This document shows positions 43,835-52,979 of a DNA stretch of 64,000 nucleotides, one piece after another; within the stretch, counting starts at the first letter, position 1; every line of letters begins with the position of its first letter. Under the pieces are notes generated by a model. The model was not told the origin of the DNA. It searched no databases and saw only the letters and a program-made list of their open reading frames with translations. Position numbers and translations under genes: made by a program. The DNA comes from Leeuwenhoekiella polynyae (lineage in GTDB: Bacteria; Bacteroidota; Bacteroidia; Flavobacteriales; Flavobacteriaceae): assembly GCF_042683665.1 (NCBI RefSeq), contig NZ_JBHUOO010000003.1; one strand, given 5' to 3'.

Positions 43835-44758
43835 ATGCTAAACGTTAACATAGAAAGCTTTGGGTACACCAAAGAAACCGTTTTAAAGAACCTCAATTTT
43901 TCTGTTGAAAAAGGAAAGCACATTTCTATTTTGGGCGAAAGTGGCTGCGGTAAGAGTACGCTGCTTAAAATCATTTACGGTCTACTTCACGTAGAACACG
44001 GAACGATTGTTTGGGAGGATAACGAACTATTAGGCCCTAATTTCAACTTGGTTCCCGGCGAACCATTTATCAAGTATCTCGCTCAGGATTTTGATTTAAT
44101 GCCTTATATTTCAGTTGCAGATAATATTGGGAAACACCTTTCTCGCCGTTTTATGCAGCATCGCAAAGAACGTATTGCTGAATTATTGGAAGTAGTAGAT
44201 ATGACTGCTTTTGCTGATATTCATGTGAAGCTTCTGAGTGGTGGTCAAAAGCAACGCGTTGCTTTGGCACGTGCTATTGCCAAAGAACCCGAATTATTAT
44301 TACTGGATGAACCCTTTAGCCATATCGATAATTTTAGGCGGAATGCCTTACGGCGAAATCTCTATGCCTATCTAAAAAAAGAAGGCATTACTTGCATCAC
44401 AGCTACCCACGACAGTGAAGAAGCACTTTCTTTTTCTGACGAAATTAAAATGATGCGCAAAGGTACATTTATACAAACAGAAACCCCCGAAGCCTTATTT
44501 CAAAATCCAAAAGATGCGTATGTGGCTTCGTTTTTTGGAGATGTCAACTCCTTAGAAATTGATGGCAAAACCAGACTTCTGATGCCGCATCAGCTTGTAG
44601 TTTCAAAAGATGAAAGCGCTATTCAGGTTGAGGTTTTAAAAAGCTATTTTAAAGGAAGTCATTATTTGATTGAAGCTCTTTTCAAAAACAAGAAAATTTA
44701 TTTTAATGCTTATAAAAGTTTTCAAAAAGGACAAAGAATGTACTTAATAAACACCTAA
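43835..44758 (+). CDS. ABC transporter ATP-binding protein (PotA/FbpC-like)
   Basis: 307 residues. Walker A GESGCGKST, Q-loop LAQDFDLMPYI, signature LLSGGQKQRVALARA, Walker B LLLLDEPFSH and H-loop TATHDSEEA. A C-terminal extension (about 225-307) resembles a TOBE-type regulatory domain as in polyamine/iron/sulfate importers. No permease or binding protein is adjacent, so it is an orphan ATPase whose partners lie elsewhere. Confidence 0.85.
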   Translation: MLNVNIESFGYTKETVLKNLNFSVEKGKHISILGESGCGKSTLLKIIYGLLHVEHGTIVWEDNELLGPNFNLVPGEPFIKYLAQDFDLMPYISVADNIGKHLSRRFMQHRKERIAELLEVVDMTAFADIHVKLLSGGQKQRVALARAIAKEPELLLLDEPFSHIDNFRRNALRRNLYAYLKKEGITCITATHDSEEALSFSDEIKMMRKGTFIQTETPEALFQNPKDAYVASFFGDVNSLEIDGKTRLLMPHQLVVSKDESAIQVEVLKSYFKGSHYLIEALFKNKKIYFNAYKSFQKGQRMYLINT

Positions 44759-44830
44759 TACAACAGACTAAATGCATTTATACATATAGCACTACTGAAT
44801 AAAAAGAGATTTCAAGCCTATTTTAAGCTA

Positions 44831-44862
44831 AAAACTCTGAGTGTATACTCAGAGTTTTTTAA
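44831..44862. terminator. Bidirectional terminator
   Basis: AAAACTCTGAG and CTCAGAGTTTTTT form a strong stem between the ABC ATPase gene and the convergent accC gene. Confidence 0.8.
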
Positions 44863-44881
44863 ATCTATATTTAACAAAGTG

Positions 44882-46237
44882 TTAATCTTCCTCTACAGGA
44901 GGGTTCATCACAAACGTATCCATAAATGCAGTGGTGTAATTTCCTGAAATGTATGCAGGATCATCCATTAACTGTCTGTGGAACGGAATCGTAGTTTTTA
45001 TGCCTTCAATAACAAACTCGTCTAACGCACGCTTCATTTTATTGATCGCCTCTTCACGGGTTTGAGCCGTCGTAATCAATTTGGCAATCATAGAATCGTA
45101 ATTCGGCACAATAGAATACCCGCTATATACGTGTGTATCTATACGCACCCCGTGGCCACCGGGTGCGTGTAAATTAGTTATCTTACCCGGTGACGGTCTA
45201 AAGTTGTTATAAGGATCTTCTGCATTGATACGACATTCAATAGAGTGCAGCTGCGGATAATAGTTTTTACCACTAATCGCAACACCTGCAGCAACCAAAA
45301 TTTGCTCACGAATCAAGTCATAATCTACTACTTGTTCGGTAATAGGGTGCTCTACCTGAATACGGGTGTTCATTTCCATAAAGTAGAAATTACGGTGCTT
45401 ATCTACTAAAAATTCTACCGTACCTGCTCCTTCATATTTAATAAATTCTGCGGCACGAACGGCTGCAGCTCCCATTTTCTCACGAAGTTCATCGGTCATA
45501 AATGGAGATGGAGTTTCTTCAGTAAGTTTCTGGTGACGTCTTTGTACCGAACAATCACGCTCAGAAAGATGACAGGCTTTACCGTTGCTGTCTCCTACAA
45601 CCTGAATTTCAATATGGCGCGGCTCTTCGATAAGCTTTTCCATATACATCCCGTCGTTACCAAAAGAAGCTGAAGCCTCCTGACGAGCAGAATCCCATGC
45701 TTTACGCAGTTCTTCTTTTTTCCATACAGCACGCATACCTTTACCACCACCACCTGCAGTTGCTTTAAGCATTACAGGAAATCCGGTTTCTTGAGCTACA
45801 CGCTCACAATCTTCAAAACTCTCAAGAATTCCATCACTACCCGGTACACAAGGTACACCTGCAGCTTTCATAGTTGCTTTTGCTGTAGCCTTGTCTCCCA
45901 TTTTTGAAATCATATCTGGAGAAGCTCCAATAAATTTCACACCGTGCTCTTCACAAATTTTTGAAAAACGGGCATTTTCTGAAAGAAATCCATAACCCGG
46001 ATGAATAGCGTCTGCATTTGTAATTTCGGCAGCAGCCATGATATTTGCAATCTTCAGGTAAGACTCACTACTGGGAGCAGGACCAATACAAACTGCTTCA
46101 TCAGCAAAACGTACGTGCAGACTTTCTGCATCTGCAGTAGAGTATACCGCTACTGTTTTGATGCCCATTTCTTTACAGGTTCTAATAACTCTAAGAGCAA
46201 TCTCACCTCGGTTTGCTATAAGTATCTTTTTAAACAT
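44882..46237 (-). CDS. accC: Acetyl-CoA carboxylase, biotin carboxylase subunit
   Basis: 451 residues. LIANRGEIALRVIRTCKEMGIK, HPGYGFLSENARF, the ATP-grasp glycine loop ATAGGGGKGMR, and MEMNTRIQVEHPITEQV are all present. It carboxylates the biotin on AccB using ATP and bicarbonate for malonyl-CoA formation. accB lies upstream on the same strand with a 171-nt gap in which I see no gene. Confidence 0.95.
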   Translation of the reverse strand: MFKKILIANRGEIALRVIRTCKEMGIKTVAVYSTADAESLHVRFADEAVCIGPAPSSESYLKIANIMAAAEITNADAIHPGYGFLSENARFSKICEEHGVKFIGASPDMISKMGDKATAKATMKAAGVPCVPGSDGILESFEDCERVAQETGFPVMLKATAGGGGKGMRAVWKKEELRKAWDSARQEASASFGNDGMYMEKLIEEPRHIEIQVVGDSNGKACHLSERDCSVQRRHQKLTEETPSPFMTDELREKMGAAAVRAAEFIKYEGAGTVEFLVDKHRNFYFMEMNTRIQVEHPITEQVVDYDLIREQILVAAGVAISGKNYYPQLHSIECRINAEDPYNNFRPSPGKITNLHAPGGHGVRIDTHVYSGYSIVPNYDSMIAKLITTAQTREEAINKMKRALDEFVIEGIKTTIPFHRQLMDDPAYISGNYTTAFMDTFVMNPPVEED

Positions 46238-46408
46238 ATCTATTGTGCATTAAAGTTGAAGTCGTCAGACTTTAACCTTTAAATTTGATCTGATTTATTC
46301 GATATCGAGACTGTATCTACTAAATCTTACTCAATAATATTGGAAGCAAGTCTTTAGCGTAATTCAATAAAATATCCCGATTGTCTTAAGAACTTCTTTT
46401 ACCTAAAG

Positions 46409-46903
46409 TTACGAAGGATCTACTAAAAATAATGGCTGATCAAATTCAACCGGAGAAGAATCATCAACAAGAACCTTAACGATTTTACCGCTAACTTCAC
46501 TTTCTATCTCGTTGAATAATTTCATCGCTTCAATCACACACAATACATCTCCTTCTTTAATACTTGCACCAACCTCAACAAATGTAGGTTTGTCTGGAGC
46601 AGGCTTGCGGTAGAATGTACCAATAATTGGCGACTTTACAGTAATATATTTGTCGCTTTCGTCTGCTTTAGGTTTTTCGGTCTCTTGAGCAGGTGCTTGA
46701 GGTGCAGCAGGTTGAGCTGCTGGTACAGCCGGTTGTTGCATTGCAGAACCCATCATAGGAACTTGCTGAAGAATTGTAGTCTCTCCTTTGCTTTCCTCTC
46801 CTGTTTTAATAGTGATTTTTACATCATCCATCTCAAGTTTTACCTCGCTCGCGCCAGATTTAGCAACAAACTTGATAAGATTCTGAATTTCTTTTAAATC
46901 CAT
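46409..46903 (-). CDS. accB: Biotin carboxyl carrier protein of acetyl-CoA carboxylase
   Basis: 164 residues. An N-terminal helix (LKEIQNLIKFVAKSG), a Pro/Ala/Gln-rich linker (about 50-80) and a C-terminal biotinyl domain with the biotin-carrying lysine in VIEAMKLFNEIE (Lys128). It carries carboxybiotin between AccC and the transferase. It follows fabH by 27 nt, forming fabH-accB-accC. Confidence 0.95.
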   Translation of the reverse strand: MDLKEIQNLIKFVAKSGASEVKLEMDDVKITIKTGEESKGETTILQQVPMMGSAMQQPAVPAAQPAAPQAPAQETEKPKADESDKYITVKSPIIGTFYRKPAPDKPTFVEVGASIKEGDVLCVIEAMKLFNEIESEVSGKIVKVLVDDSSPVEFDQPLFLVDPS

Positions 46904-46930
46904 AATTAATAACGTTAGTTAGATTAAAAA

Positions 46931-47926
46931 TTAAGCATTGTAGGCCCATTTTAGGTATATGGAACCCCAAGTAAATCCGCCTCCAAAAGCGGCAAATATT
47001 AGATTATCTCCCTTTTTAAATTGCTTTTCAAAATCATTCAATAATAAGGGTAATGTCGCAGATGTAGTATTACCGTACCGCTGAATATTCATAAGCACCT
47101 TGCTGTCGTCAAGTTGCATACGTCTTGCAGTCGCATCTATAATACGTTTATTAGCTTGATGTGCTACAAGCCAGCTAACGTCATCATGCGATAAATTATT
47201 GCGCTGCATAATACGCTCGCTTACATCTGCCATATTAGAAACGGCAAATTTAAAAACGGTCTTACCGTCCTGATATACAAAGTGTCTGTTATTAGCTACA
47301 GTCTCTGCTGTAGGTGGCATTAACGACCCCCCTGCTTCAATTCTTAAAAAATCACGTCCTATACCATCTGATCGCAAATACTCGTCCTGCAGTCCCAAAC
47401 CTTCTTCATTGGGCTCAAAAAGTGCAGCTCCGCCTCCATCACCAAAAATGATACACGTAGTACGGTCTGTATAATCAATTATAGAAGACATCTTATCTGC
47501 TCCTATAAGGAGTACTTTTTTATATTTTCCGGATGCTACATAAGCTGAAGCAGTAGACATCCCATATAAAAAGCTTGAACAAGCAGCTTGTAAATCGTAA
47601 GAAAATGCATTCGTAGCTCCTATTTGAGTCGCAACATATGCCGCGGTAGATGCTACGGGTAAGTCTGGAGTTGCAGTAGCCATAATGACCATATCAATTT
47701 CTGAAGGGTCAATACCGCTTTTGCTGATTAAATCTTCGGCAGCTTTAATTCCTAAATATGAAGTCCCTTTATCAGGATCTTTTAGAATTCTGCGTTCTTT
47801 AATTCCTGTTCTGGTTGTGATCCATTCATCATTGGTCTCAACCATTGTTTCCAAAATTTCATTGGTAAGCACATATTCTGGCACGTAAGCGCCAACAGCA
47901 GTTATGGCTGCAGTGATTTTACTCAT
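46931..47926 (-). CDS. fabH: Beta-ketoacyl-ACP synthase III
   Basis: 331 residues. Catalytic Cys116 in LQAACSSFLYG, His in VAHQANKRII, Asn in RYGNTTSATLP, and the opening AVGAYVPEYVLTNEIL. It condenses acetyl-CoA with malonyl-ACP to start fatty-acid synthesis. The rpmF-fabH order is typical, but here a terminator separates the two. Confidence 0.95.
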   Translation of the reverse strand: MSKITAAITAVGAYVPEYVLTNEILETMVETNDEWITTRTGIKERRILKDPDKGTSYLGIKAAEDLISKSGIDPSEIDMVIMATATPDLPVASTAAYVATQIGATNAFSYDLQAACSSFLYGMSTASAYVASGKYKKVLLIGADKMSSIIDYTDRTTCIIFGDGGGAALFEPNEEGLGLQDEYLRSDGIGRDFLRIEAGGSLMPPTAETVANNRHFVYQDGKTVFKFAVSNMADVSERIMQRNNLSHDDVSWLVAHQANKRIIDATARRMQLDDSKVLMNIQRYGNTTSATLPLLLNDFEKQFKKGDNLIFAAFGGGFTWGSIYLKWAYNA

Positions 47927-48044
47927 ATAAATCTGGTTTCTGCGAAAAACAAGGTTTTTCGCTTAAAAATGGAAGGAAAAGTACTAAAAATAGCGCAAAC
48001 AAAGCCTACAATTAACTTTTTTTGCTCATTCCAAAAAATAAAAA

Positions 48045-48068
48045 AAACTCCCATTTTAATGGGAGTTT
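48045..48068 (-). terminator. Terminator after rpmF
   Basis: Stem ACTCCCATT/AATGGGAGT with a 2-nt loop. On the minus strand it is followed by a run of seven T residues (48041-48047). It should end the pdxA-side transcript or reduce flow into fabH. Confidence 0.7.
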
Positions 48069-48088
48069 CACTAATCTATAAGTCTTTG

Positions 48089-48289
48089 TTAAGCAACCTC
48101 TTCGTTTGCTGTAGCATCAATTACAATCTGGCCTCTGTAATAGAGTTTACCTTCGTGCCAGTGAGCGCGGTGGTAAAGGTGAGCTTCACCAGTAGTGGCG
48201 TCAACACCGATTTTTGGCATTGCAGCTTTGTAATGTGTTCTTCTCTTATCTCTTCTAGTTTTCGAGATTTTTCTTTTAGGATGTGCCAT
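48089..48289 (-). CDS. rpmF: 50S ribosomal protein L32
   Basis: 66 residues starting MAHPKRKISKTRRDKRRTHY, the conserved L32 opening. The later part (HRAHWHEGKLYYRGQIVID) lacks the zinc-binding cysteines of some L32 proteins. The start is 9 nt after the DUF177 gene. Confidence 0.95.
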   Translation of the reverse strand: MAHPKRKISKTRRDKRRTHYKAAMPKIGVDATTGEAHLYHRAHWHEGKLYYRGQIVIDATANEEVA

Positions 48290-48298
48290 TACCGTTTA

Positions 48299-48853
48299 TT
48301 ATTTATTATCTGTTAAAAAATCTTTTAGTTTTTCCCAACGCGGGTCAATCTCTTTTTCTTGAGGCTCTTCATCTGAATCTGCCTCTTTATCTTTTATACT
48401 TAACTCTTCGAGCTTATCAAGTATATCTGATTCTAATGTGCCGTCTTCAACACCAGGGTGTATCCGCTTAGCCGGCATAGCTAATACGATCAACTCATAT
48501 ATATATTGAGCGATGTTCACTTCATACTCCCCGTGAGGAATAATCAAAATATCATCTATCTCATCGTTATAGTCCTGCCCAAATTTTACTACTAATTTAT
48601 AAGTAGCTTCAATAGGTTGGTCGTAAGGCTCATTTGTGATGTCACAATTAACATTCACACTTCCCTTAGCATCAAAATAAAATTCCAACAAGGTGGACTT
48701 TTTAATGAGTTTGATTTTTAAATCTATATCTATAGAATTAAAATCATCATATTCAAAATGCTCAAAGAACGTATTATCAATCTTGAATTGAAAATCGTGT
48801 TCCCCTTGTTTTAAACCAACAAATTGAATGGTATACGTTTTCAAATGCTTCAT
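48299..48853 (-). CDS. DUF177 (YceD-like) protein
   Basis: Start chosen at Met 48853 (MKHLKTYTIQFVGLKQGEHD), because the longer frame to 48901 begins with an untypical polar segment. 184 residues. The conserved DUF177 core SVNVNCDITNEPYDQPIEAT is followed by an acidic tail (SDEEPQEKEIDP). DUF177 proteins are nearly always beside rpmF and are linked to 23S rRNA maturation in plants and E. coli. The role is inferred from the family. Confidence 0.85.
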   Translation of the reverse strand: MKHLKTYTIQFVGLKQGEHDFQFKIDNTFFEHFEYDDFNSIDIDLKIKLIKKSTLLEFYFDAKGSVNVNCDITNEPYDQPIEATYKLVVKFGQDYNDEIDDILIIPHGEYEVNIAQYIYELIVLAMPAKRIHPGVEDGTLESDILDKLEELSIKDKEADSDEEPQEKEIDPRWEKLKDFLTDNK

Positions 48854-48957
48854 TACCTTTCTCTTTCCTATAATCCTCTCTTCCGCAAAAGGCGGGTGCA
48901 AAGATATAAATTTTTATTAAGCTGTTAATTAAGTGTGGATAAATTTTTTAAATATCT

Positions 48958-50028
48958 TTATTTTCCACGGGAGCGTCCCGAAAATTGCTTTTTTCTAGGC
49001 TGCTTTTGCAGCACATTCTCGGTTAATTCTTCATATTCAGAACGCTTTTTGTAAATATCAAGAGCAGCAAAAACCGCTTCTTTAAATGAACCTATATCTG
49101 CTTCCCCTTTACCTGCTATCTCAAATGCAGTACCGTGATCTGGCGATGTTCGTACTTTATTAAGTCCGGCTGTATAATTTACACCCTTGCCAAAAGCCAA
49201 GGTTTTAAATGGAATTAGGCCTTGATCATGATAAGCGGCAATAATCGCATCAAAGTTTTTATAGTTTCCACTACCAAAAAAACTATCTGCAGCATAAGGC
49301 CCATAACATAAGTGTCCTTTATCACGTAAACTTTCTAATGTAGGAATCAAAACTTCATCATCTTCCTTCCCTATCACTCCATGATCACCAACGTGCGGAT
49401 TTATACCTAAGAACGCAATTTTAGGTTTACGTATCCCAAAATCCTGAACTAATGAATGGTGAATAGTCTTAAACTTTTGCGTGATTAATTCCGCCGTGAT
49501 TTTCTCTGAAATATTTTTTACGGGTACGTGGTCCGTCAAAAGACCAACTTTTAACTTTTCGGAAACCATAAACATCAGGCTATTTCCTGCTAACTCTTGA
49601 TTCAGAAAATCTGTATGTCCGGGGAATTTAAAATCTTCTGCTTGAATATTAGCCTTATTAATAGGTGCCGTGATCAGTACATCTACTTGATCTTTCTTTA
49701 AAGCATCTACTGCAGCACTTAAAGATTGAATGGCGTAACTTCCTCCTTCAGGTGTTTCTTCTCCAAATTTTATATGCGGATTATCATTCCATACATTCAC
49801 CACATTTATCTTTCCGTGAATGGCTTTGTCTGCACTCTTCACCCCTTGAAAATTAATATCAAGGTTAAAATGCTTTAAAAGAAAACTTATAGTTTTCGCA
49901 GATGCGAAAATTACCGGGGTACAGAAATCGAGCATTCTTGAGTCTTCAAGAGTCTTTAAAATGACCTCGCCCCCTATTCCGTTTAAATCCCCTACGCTAA
50001 TTCCTAATTTTATGCTTTGTCCTTTCAT
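48958..50028 (-). CDS. pdxA: 4-hydroxythreonine-4-phosphate dehydrogenase
   Basis: 356 residues. ISVGDLNGIGGEVILKTLED at the start, TAPINKANIQAEDFKFPGHTDFL in the middle, GINPHVGDHG and the metal-binding YHDQGLIPFKTLAFGKGVNY. It acts in vitamin B6 synthesis. The extra C-terminal basic tail (QPRKKQFSGRSRGK) is not part of the catalytic fold. Divergent from the riboflavin synthase gene. Confidence 0.93.
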   Translation of the reverse strand: MKGQSIKLGISVGDLNGIGGEVILKTLEDSRMLDFCTPVIFASAKTISFLLKHFNLDINFQGVKSADKAIHGKINVVNVWNDNPHIKFGEETPEGGSYAIQSLSAAVDALKKDQVDVLITAPINKANIQAEDFKFPGHTDFLNQELAGNSLMFMVSEKLKVGLLTDHVPVKNISEKITAELITQKFKTIHHSLVQDFGIRKPKIAFLGINPHVGDHGVIGKEDDEVLIPTLESLRDKGHLCYGPYAADSFFGSGNYKNFDAIIAAYHDQGLIPFKTLAFGKGVNYTAGLNKVRTSPDHGTAFEIAGKGEADIGSFKEAVFAALDIYKKRSEYEELTENVLQKQPRKKQFSGRSRGK

Positions 50029-50091
50029 GCTAGACTGCTTTAGCTTTCTTTTGTAAATTGAAATGTAAAAGTACTCAATTAAAACGCAAAC

Positions 50092-50676
50092 ATGTTTACA
50101 GGTATTATTGAAGATTTAGGTATCGTTAAAAATTTACAGACAGAAGGCTCTAACCTGCACATAACCGTATCAAGCAGATTAACCTCTGAATTGAAAATAG
50201 ACCAAAGTGTTGCGCATAATGGGGTTTGTCTTACCGTAGTTTCTATAAATGGAGATGAATATACTGTAACCGCGATAGAAGAAACCCTTATAAAGACAAA
50301 CCTAAACACATTACAAGTAAATCATTCTGTAAATCTTGAACGAGCAATGATATTGGGCACCCGACTTGATGGACATATTGTACAAGGTCATGTGGATCAA
50401 ACCGCAAAATGCATCAACATAGAACAAAAAGACGGTAGCTGGATCTTTACGTTTGAATACGACTCCGTGTTGAACAACGTAACTATAGAAAAAGGATCAA
50501 TAACCATAAATGGAGTGAGTCTGACTGTTGTAAATTCTCAGAAAAACAGTTTTAGCGTTGCTATCATACCCTATACTTACGAGCATACTACATTCAGTAC
50601 ATTTAAAATAGGAACAAGTGTAAACTTAGAATTTGACGTTATTGGCAAATACGTGAAACGTCTTATGAATTTGTAG
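50092..50676 (+). CDS. ribE: Riboflavin synthase, alpha chain
   Basis: 194 residues in two similar halves: MFTGIIEDLG and NGVCLTVVSI in the first, GHIVQGHVDQTAK and INGVSLTVVN in the second. It dismutates lumazine to riboflavin. The end overlaps the convergent 74-residue gene by 14 nt. Confidence 0.94.
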   Translation: MFTGIIEDLGIVKNLQTEGSNLHITVSSRLTSELKIDQSVAHNGVCLTVVSINGDEYTVTAIEETLIKTNLNTLQVNHSVNLERAMILGTRLDGHIVQGHVDQTAKCINIEQKDGSWIFTFEYDSVLNNVTIEKGSITINGVSLTVVNSQKNSFSVAIIPYTYEHTTFSTFKIGTSVNLEFDVIGKYVKRLMNL

Positions 50677-50887
50677 CTTGATTTTTATCATGCTTACTGT
50701 AAAAATATACACCCGCAGAAAAAGCTATTATAAGTAAATAAGGGATATAATCATCTATTGGAACTTGTGCACCTACAGGCGGTGGTGGACCAGCTGGCGG
50801 TGGTGGTCCTTGAGAATACCCCATACATACAAATCCTATGGCAAAAGCCAAGGTAACTACATATTTAATATATAGTCTAAAATTCAT
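50663..50887 (-). CDS. Small proline-rich membrane protein
   Basis: 74 residues: signal-like first helix (YVVTLAFAIGFVCMGYSQ), a PPPPAGPPPPVG linker, a second hydrophobic helix (YIPYLLIIAFSAGVYFY) and a short polar tail. Similar two-helix proline-linked proteins are frequent in flavobacteria. Function unknown. It overlaps ribE by 14 nt at the 3' ends. Confidence 0.65.
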   Translation of the reverse strand: MNFRLYIKYVVTLAFAIGFVCMGYSQGPPPPAGPPPPVGAQVPIDDYIPYLLIIAFSAGVYFYSKHDKNQATNS

Positions 50888-51179
50888 AGAAGTAGGGTCT
50901 TCAATTAATTGAGGATGCTAAATTAAGAAAAAATACAGGTTTTCAACAGCTTAACGATGTTCTTTGTCGATAAAGCGATTGGAAAAACTAATTCTTTACT
51001 TACTTAACCCTCAAATTATAGTTATTTAACCCATATACGTAACAAACCTCTCTACAGATTTCATTATTCTATAAAAATAAAAAAAGCCACTTACGATTCG
51101 TTTTTGAATTTGGTGATCAGGTTGTAGCCAAGCTGAGAGTAGTAGATCGTATTGGTAGTGAAGTGTTATTACGTCACTT
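50888..51179. other. Gene-free spacer left of the integrase remnant
   Basis: No credible gene. A plus-strand frame around 51080-51190 (FEFGDQVVAKLRVVDRIGSE) has the look of decayed coding sequence but I could not assign it. The rest is AT-rich. Confidence 0.4.
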
Positions 51180-51530
51180 TGGGAGTTCTTAGCATTCAAT
51201 AAGGGCATAAACATCGATTTATTAGAACGCTTTCATAAATATTATATGACAAGGGTAACAAACAGGCTTACCAACTATATGCGAAACTTTTGTGCCTTAT
51301 TCAATAGAACTATTAACACAGGTGTTATTGAACATGAAACCTATCCCCCTTATTCATTAGCAGATTAGAACTGATTTTACAACTCAACAGGCTTTAGACA
51401 TTAATTCCATTCGTAAAATCGTGAATCTCAAATTAAAGGAAAATGACCCGCTATTTCATCACCGGAATTACTTCCTCATATCTTATATGCTCTAGGGGAT
51501 GCCTTTTATTAATTTACGATCTGAAAAAAT
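51180..51530 (+). pseudogene. Tyrosine integrase remnant (core-binding and start of catalytic domain)
   Basis: Frame fragments read NIDLLERFHKYYMTRVTNRL, TNYMRNFCALFNRTINTGVI and EHETYPPYS. After a frameshift near 51355-51365 they continue DINSIRKIVNLKLKENDPLF and HHRNYFLISYML, then a TAG stop and GMPFINLRSEKITLL. This matches the order in Bacteroidota integrases: SAM-like core-binding domain (ALFNRAIKEGVI-type) followed by LFHxRNYFLFSFYLRGM at the start of the catalytic domain. The C-terminal catalytic residues are absent. Confidence 0.75.
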
Positions 51531-51537
51531 CACATTA

Positions 51538-51726
51538 TTACCCTTTAAAAGATTTACCAGTTGCTTCAACTGCTTTTTGTATAGCTGATCCTGAAGTTTC
51601 TAATGATGCTGAAACCCCGAGAATATCAGCTTCGGCTTCTGCTAAAGCTTCTGCCATTGCGAAACCAATACCACGCTTACAACCGGCAACTAATACTGTT
51701 TTTCCTTATAAACTAAATAGACTCAT
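51538..51726 (-). pseudogene. kduD: kduD remnant (2-deoxy-D-gluconate 3-dehydrogenase N-terminus)
   Basis: From an ATG at 51726 the frame reads MSLFSL, stop (TAA), then GKTVLVAGCKRGIGFAMAEA and LAEAEADILGVSASLE, ending SAIQKAVEATGKSFKG before a stop. This is the N-terminal quarter of KduD, including its NAD-binding GCKRGIG and GVSASLE. A TAA stands where the family usually has a Gln or Lys, and the gene is cut where the integrase remnant begins. It starts 12 nt after the kduI remnant, the normal kduI-kduD order. Confidence 0.8.
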
Positions 51727-51738
51727 ACTATTCTTATT

Positions 51739-51893
51739 TTAATTCGCCTGAGTTACTTTATCCATATCACCATAATCTAGATTCTCACCAGCCATACCTC
51801 AAATAAATGTGTGATTTGAAGTCCCTACCCCTGCGTGAATAGATCATTCCAGAGAAATTATATTTTCTGGATGATGTGCATATCTAAATTCTG
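51739..51893 (-). pseudogene. kduI: kduI remnant (5-dehydro-4-deoxy-D-glucuronate isomerase C-terminus)
   Basis: The frame reads RYAHHPENIISLE, stop, SIHAGVGTSNHTFI, stop, GMAGENLDYGDMDKVTQAN and the final stop. It corresponds to the last 50 or so residues of KduI (SWSIHSGVGTSNYTFIW-type motif). Both internal stops are TGA at positions that are Trp (TGG) in the family. The first four fifths of the gene are gone; the junction is around 51895. Confidence 0.8.
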
Positions 51894-51974
51894 ACTTTGT
51901 TATTTTTGATATGTTTTTTGGATAAAAATTAAAAATGTTACTTCTCAAACTTATCCTGTACTATATGGTAGAGT

Positions 51975-52979
51975 TTATTCTAATTTGCCGTTGTTATCTA
52001 ACTCTGACAACTTAGCCTGTAAATCTTGCTTAAAAGCTTCTTCAGATTTAATACCATCTTTTTCTTGGTTCCAGGCGCTATGAATGTAATAAGTCTGTTT
52101 TTCTGTTGAAGGGTTAAATACCACCAAATGATCGTGTGGCCCTTCAATTGCCTTAGCCTCATCTGTTTTATAAAAAATAGCCATACCCAGCTTATCATTT
52201 TCGCCTGCTAAAGTTTGCACTCCATACGTCGCGATATATGCCCACTCTCCAGTCTCGCTGGTCTCTTGCATTAATGGAATATCATCAAATTTCACAATCC
52301 CTGTAGCCAGACCGTCAAAAGAAACACTCGGTGTCAATTCGGCTTTTAAGAAACGATCTTCAGGAAAAATATGAATCACAGATTCTAAATCTGTTGTTAC
52401 ATCGCCGGTCTTCCAACCTTTATAATCTATTGTTATACTAGAACTGGAGTTAGAATTATCAACCTTAACCTGTGTTTTTTCGACTTCATTAAAATGCGCG
52501 ATGGTATCTCCCGTAAAGCGACCATAGCCGCCTATACCCATAGATTGACCTGCCTTTAAAATATCTTGTCCCCAAGGCGCATCATTATGATAAGAATCAA
52601 AACCATCTGTACCTACATAGGGTAAAACAAGGGTATCTACCTTTTTACCAAAAATATCTATAGCGTTTCTCCAGTCTAAATACAGGCGATATGCGGTTTG
52701 CTTATTTTCCCAACCCGGCCCTTCGTAGCGAATATACCAAGAGTGATCTGTGTGTTGCTCCGGAACTTCCATCTCCTCAACATTTACAAAACTTCCGTCA
52801 ATGTATTCACGGGTACCTTCCTTCCATCTTCCTCCTTCTTTAACAGATATCTCTGCGTAAGTAGCGGGTTGTACTTCTTCTATTTCAATAATTTCTTCAA
52901 CTACATTTTTATTTTCTTTCTCTTTACAAGCTACTAGTGCAGTTAGAGCCAATGCTCCTAAAACAATTCTGGAATTCAT
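51975..52979 (-). CDS. DUF4861 lipoprotein
   Basis: 334 residues with a lipobox (LALTALVAC). The remainder matches DUF4861 proteins: HSWYIRYEGPGWENKQTAYR, DIFGKKVDTLVLP, DSYHNDAPWGQDILKAGQSM, GIGGYGRF, EGPHDHLVVF. The family is found in pectin and other uronate PULs and its role is not settled. The kduI/kduD remnants follow on the same strand, as in intact pectin loci. Confidence 0.85.
   Translation of the reverse strand: MNSRIVLGALALTALVACKEKENKNVVEEIIEIEEVQPATYAEISVKEGGRWKEGTREYIDGSFVNVEEMEVPEQHTDHSWYIRYEGPGWENKQTAYRLYLDWRNAIDIFGKKVDTLVLPYVGTDGFDSYHNDAPWGQDILKAGQSMGIGGYGRFTGDTIAHFNEVEKTQVKVDNSNSSSSITIDYKGWKTGDVTTDLESVIHIFPEDRFLKAELTPSVSFDGLATGIVKFDDIPLMQETSETGEWAYIATYGVQTLAGENDKLGMAIFYKTDEAKAIEGPHDHLVVFNPSTEKQTYYIHSAWNQEKDGIKSEEAFKQDLQAKLSELDNNGKLE

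Noticed and set aside
51026..51214. 62-codon minus-strand frame
   Set aside because: No signal, no recognisable family, and it lies opposite decayed coding-like sequence in the scar region.
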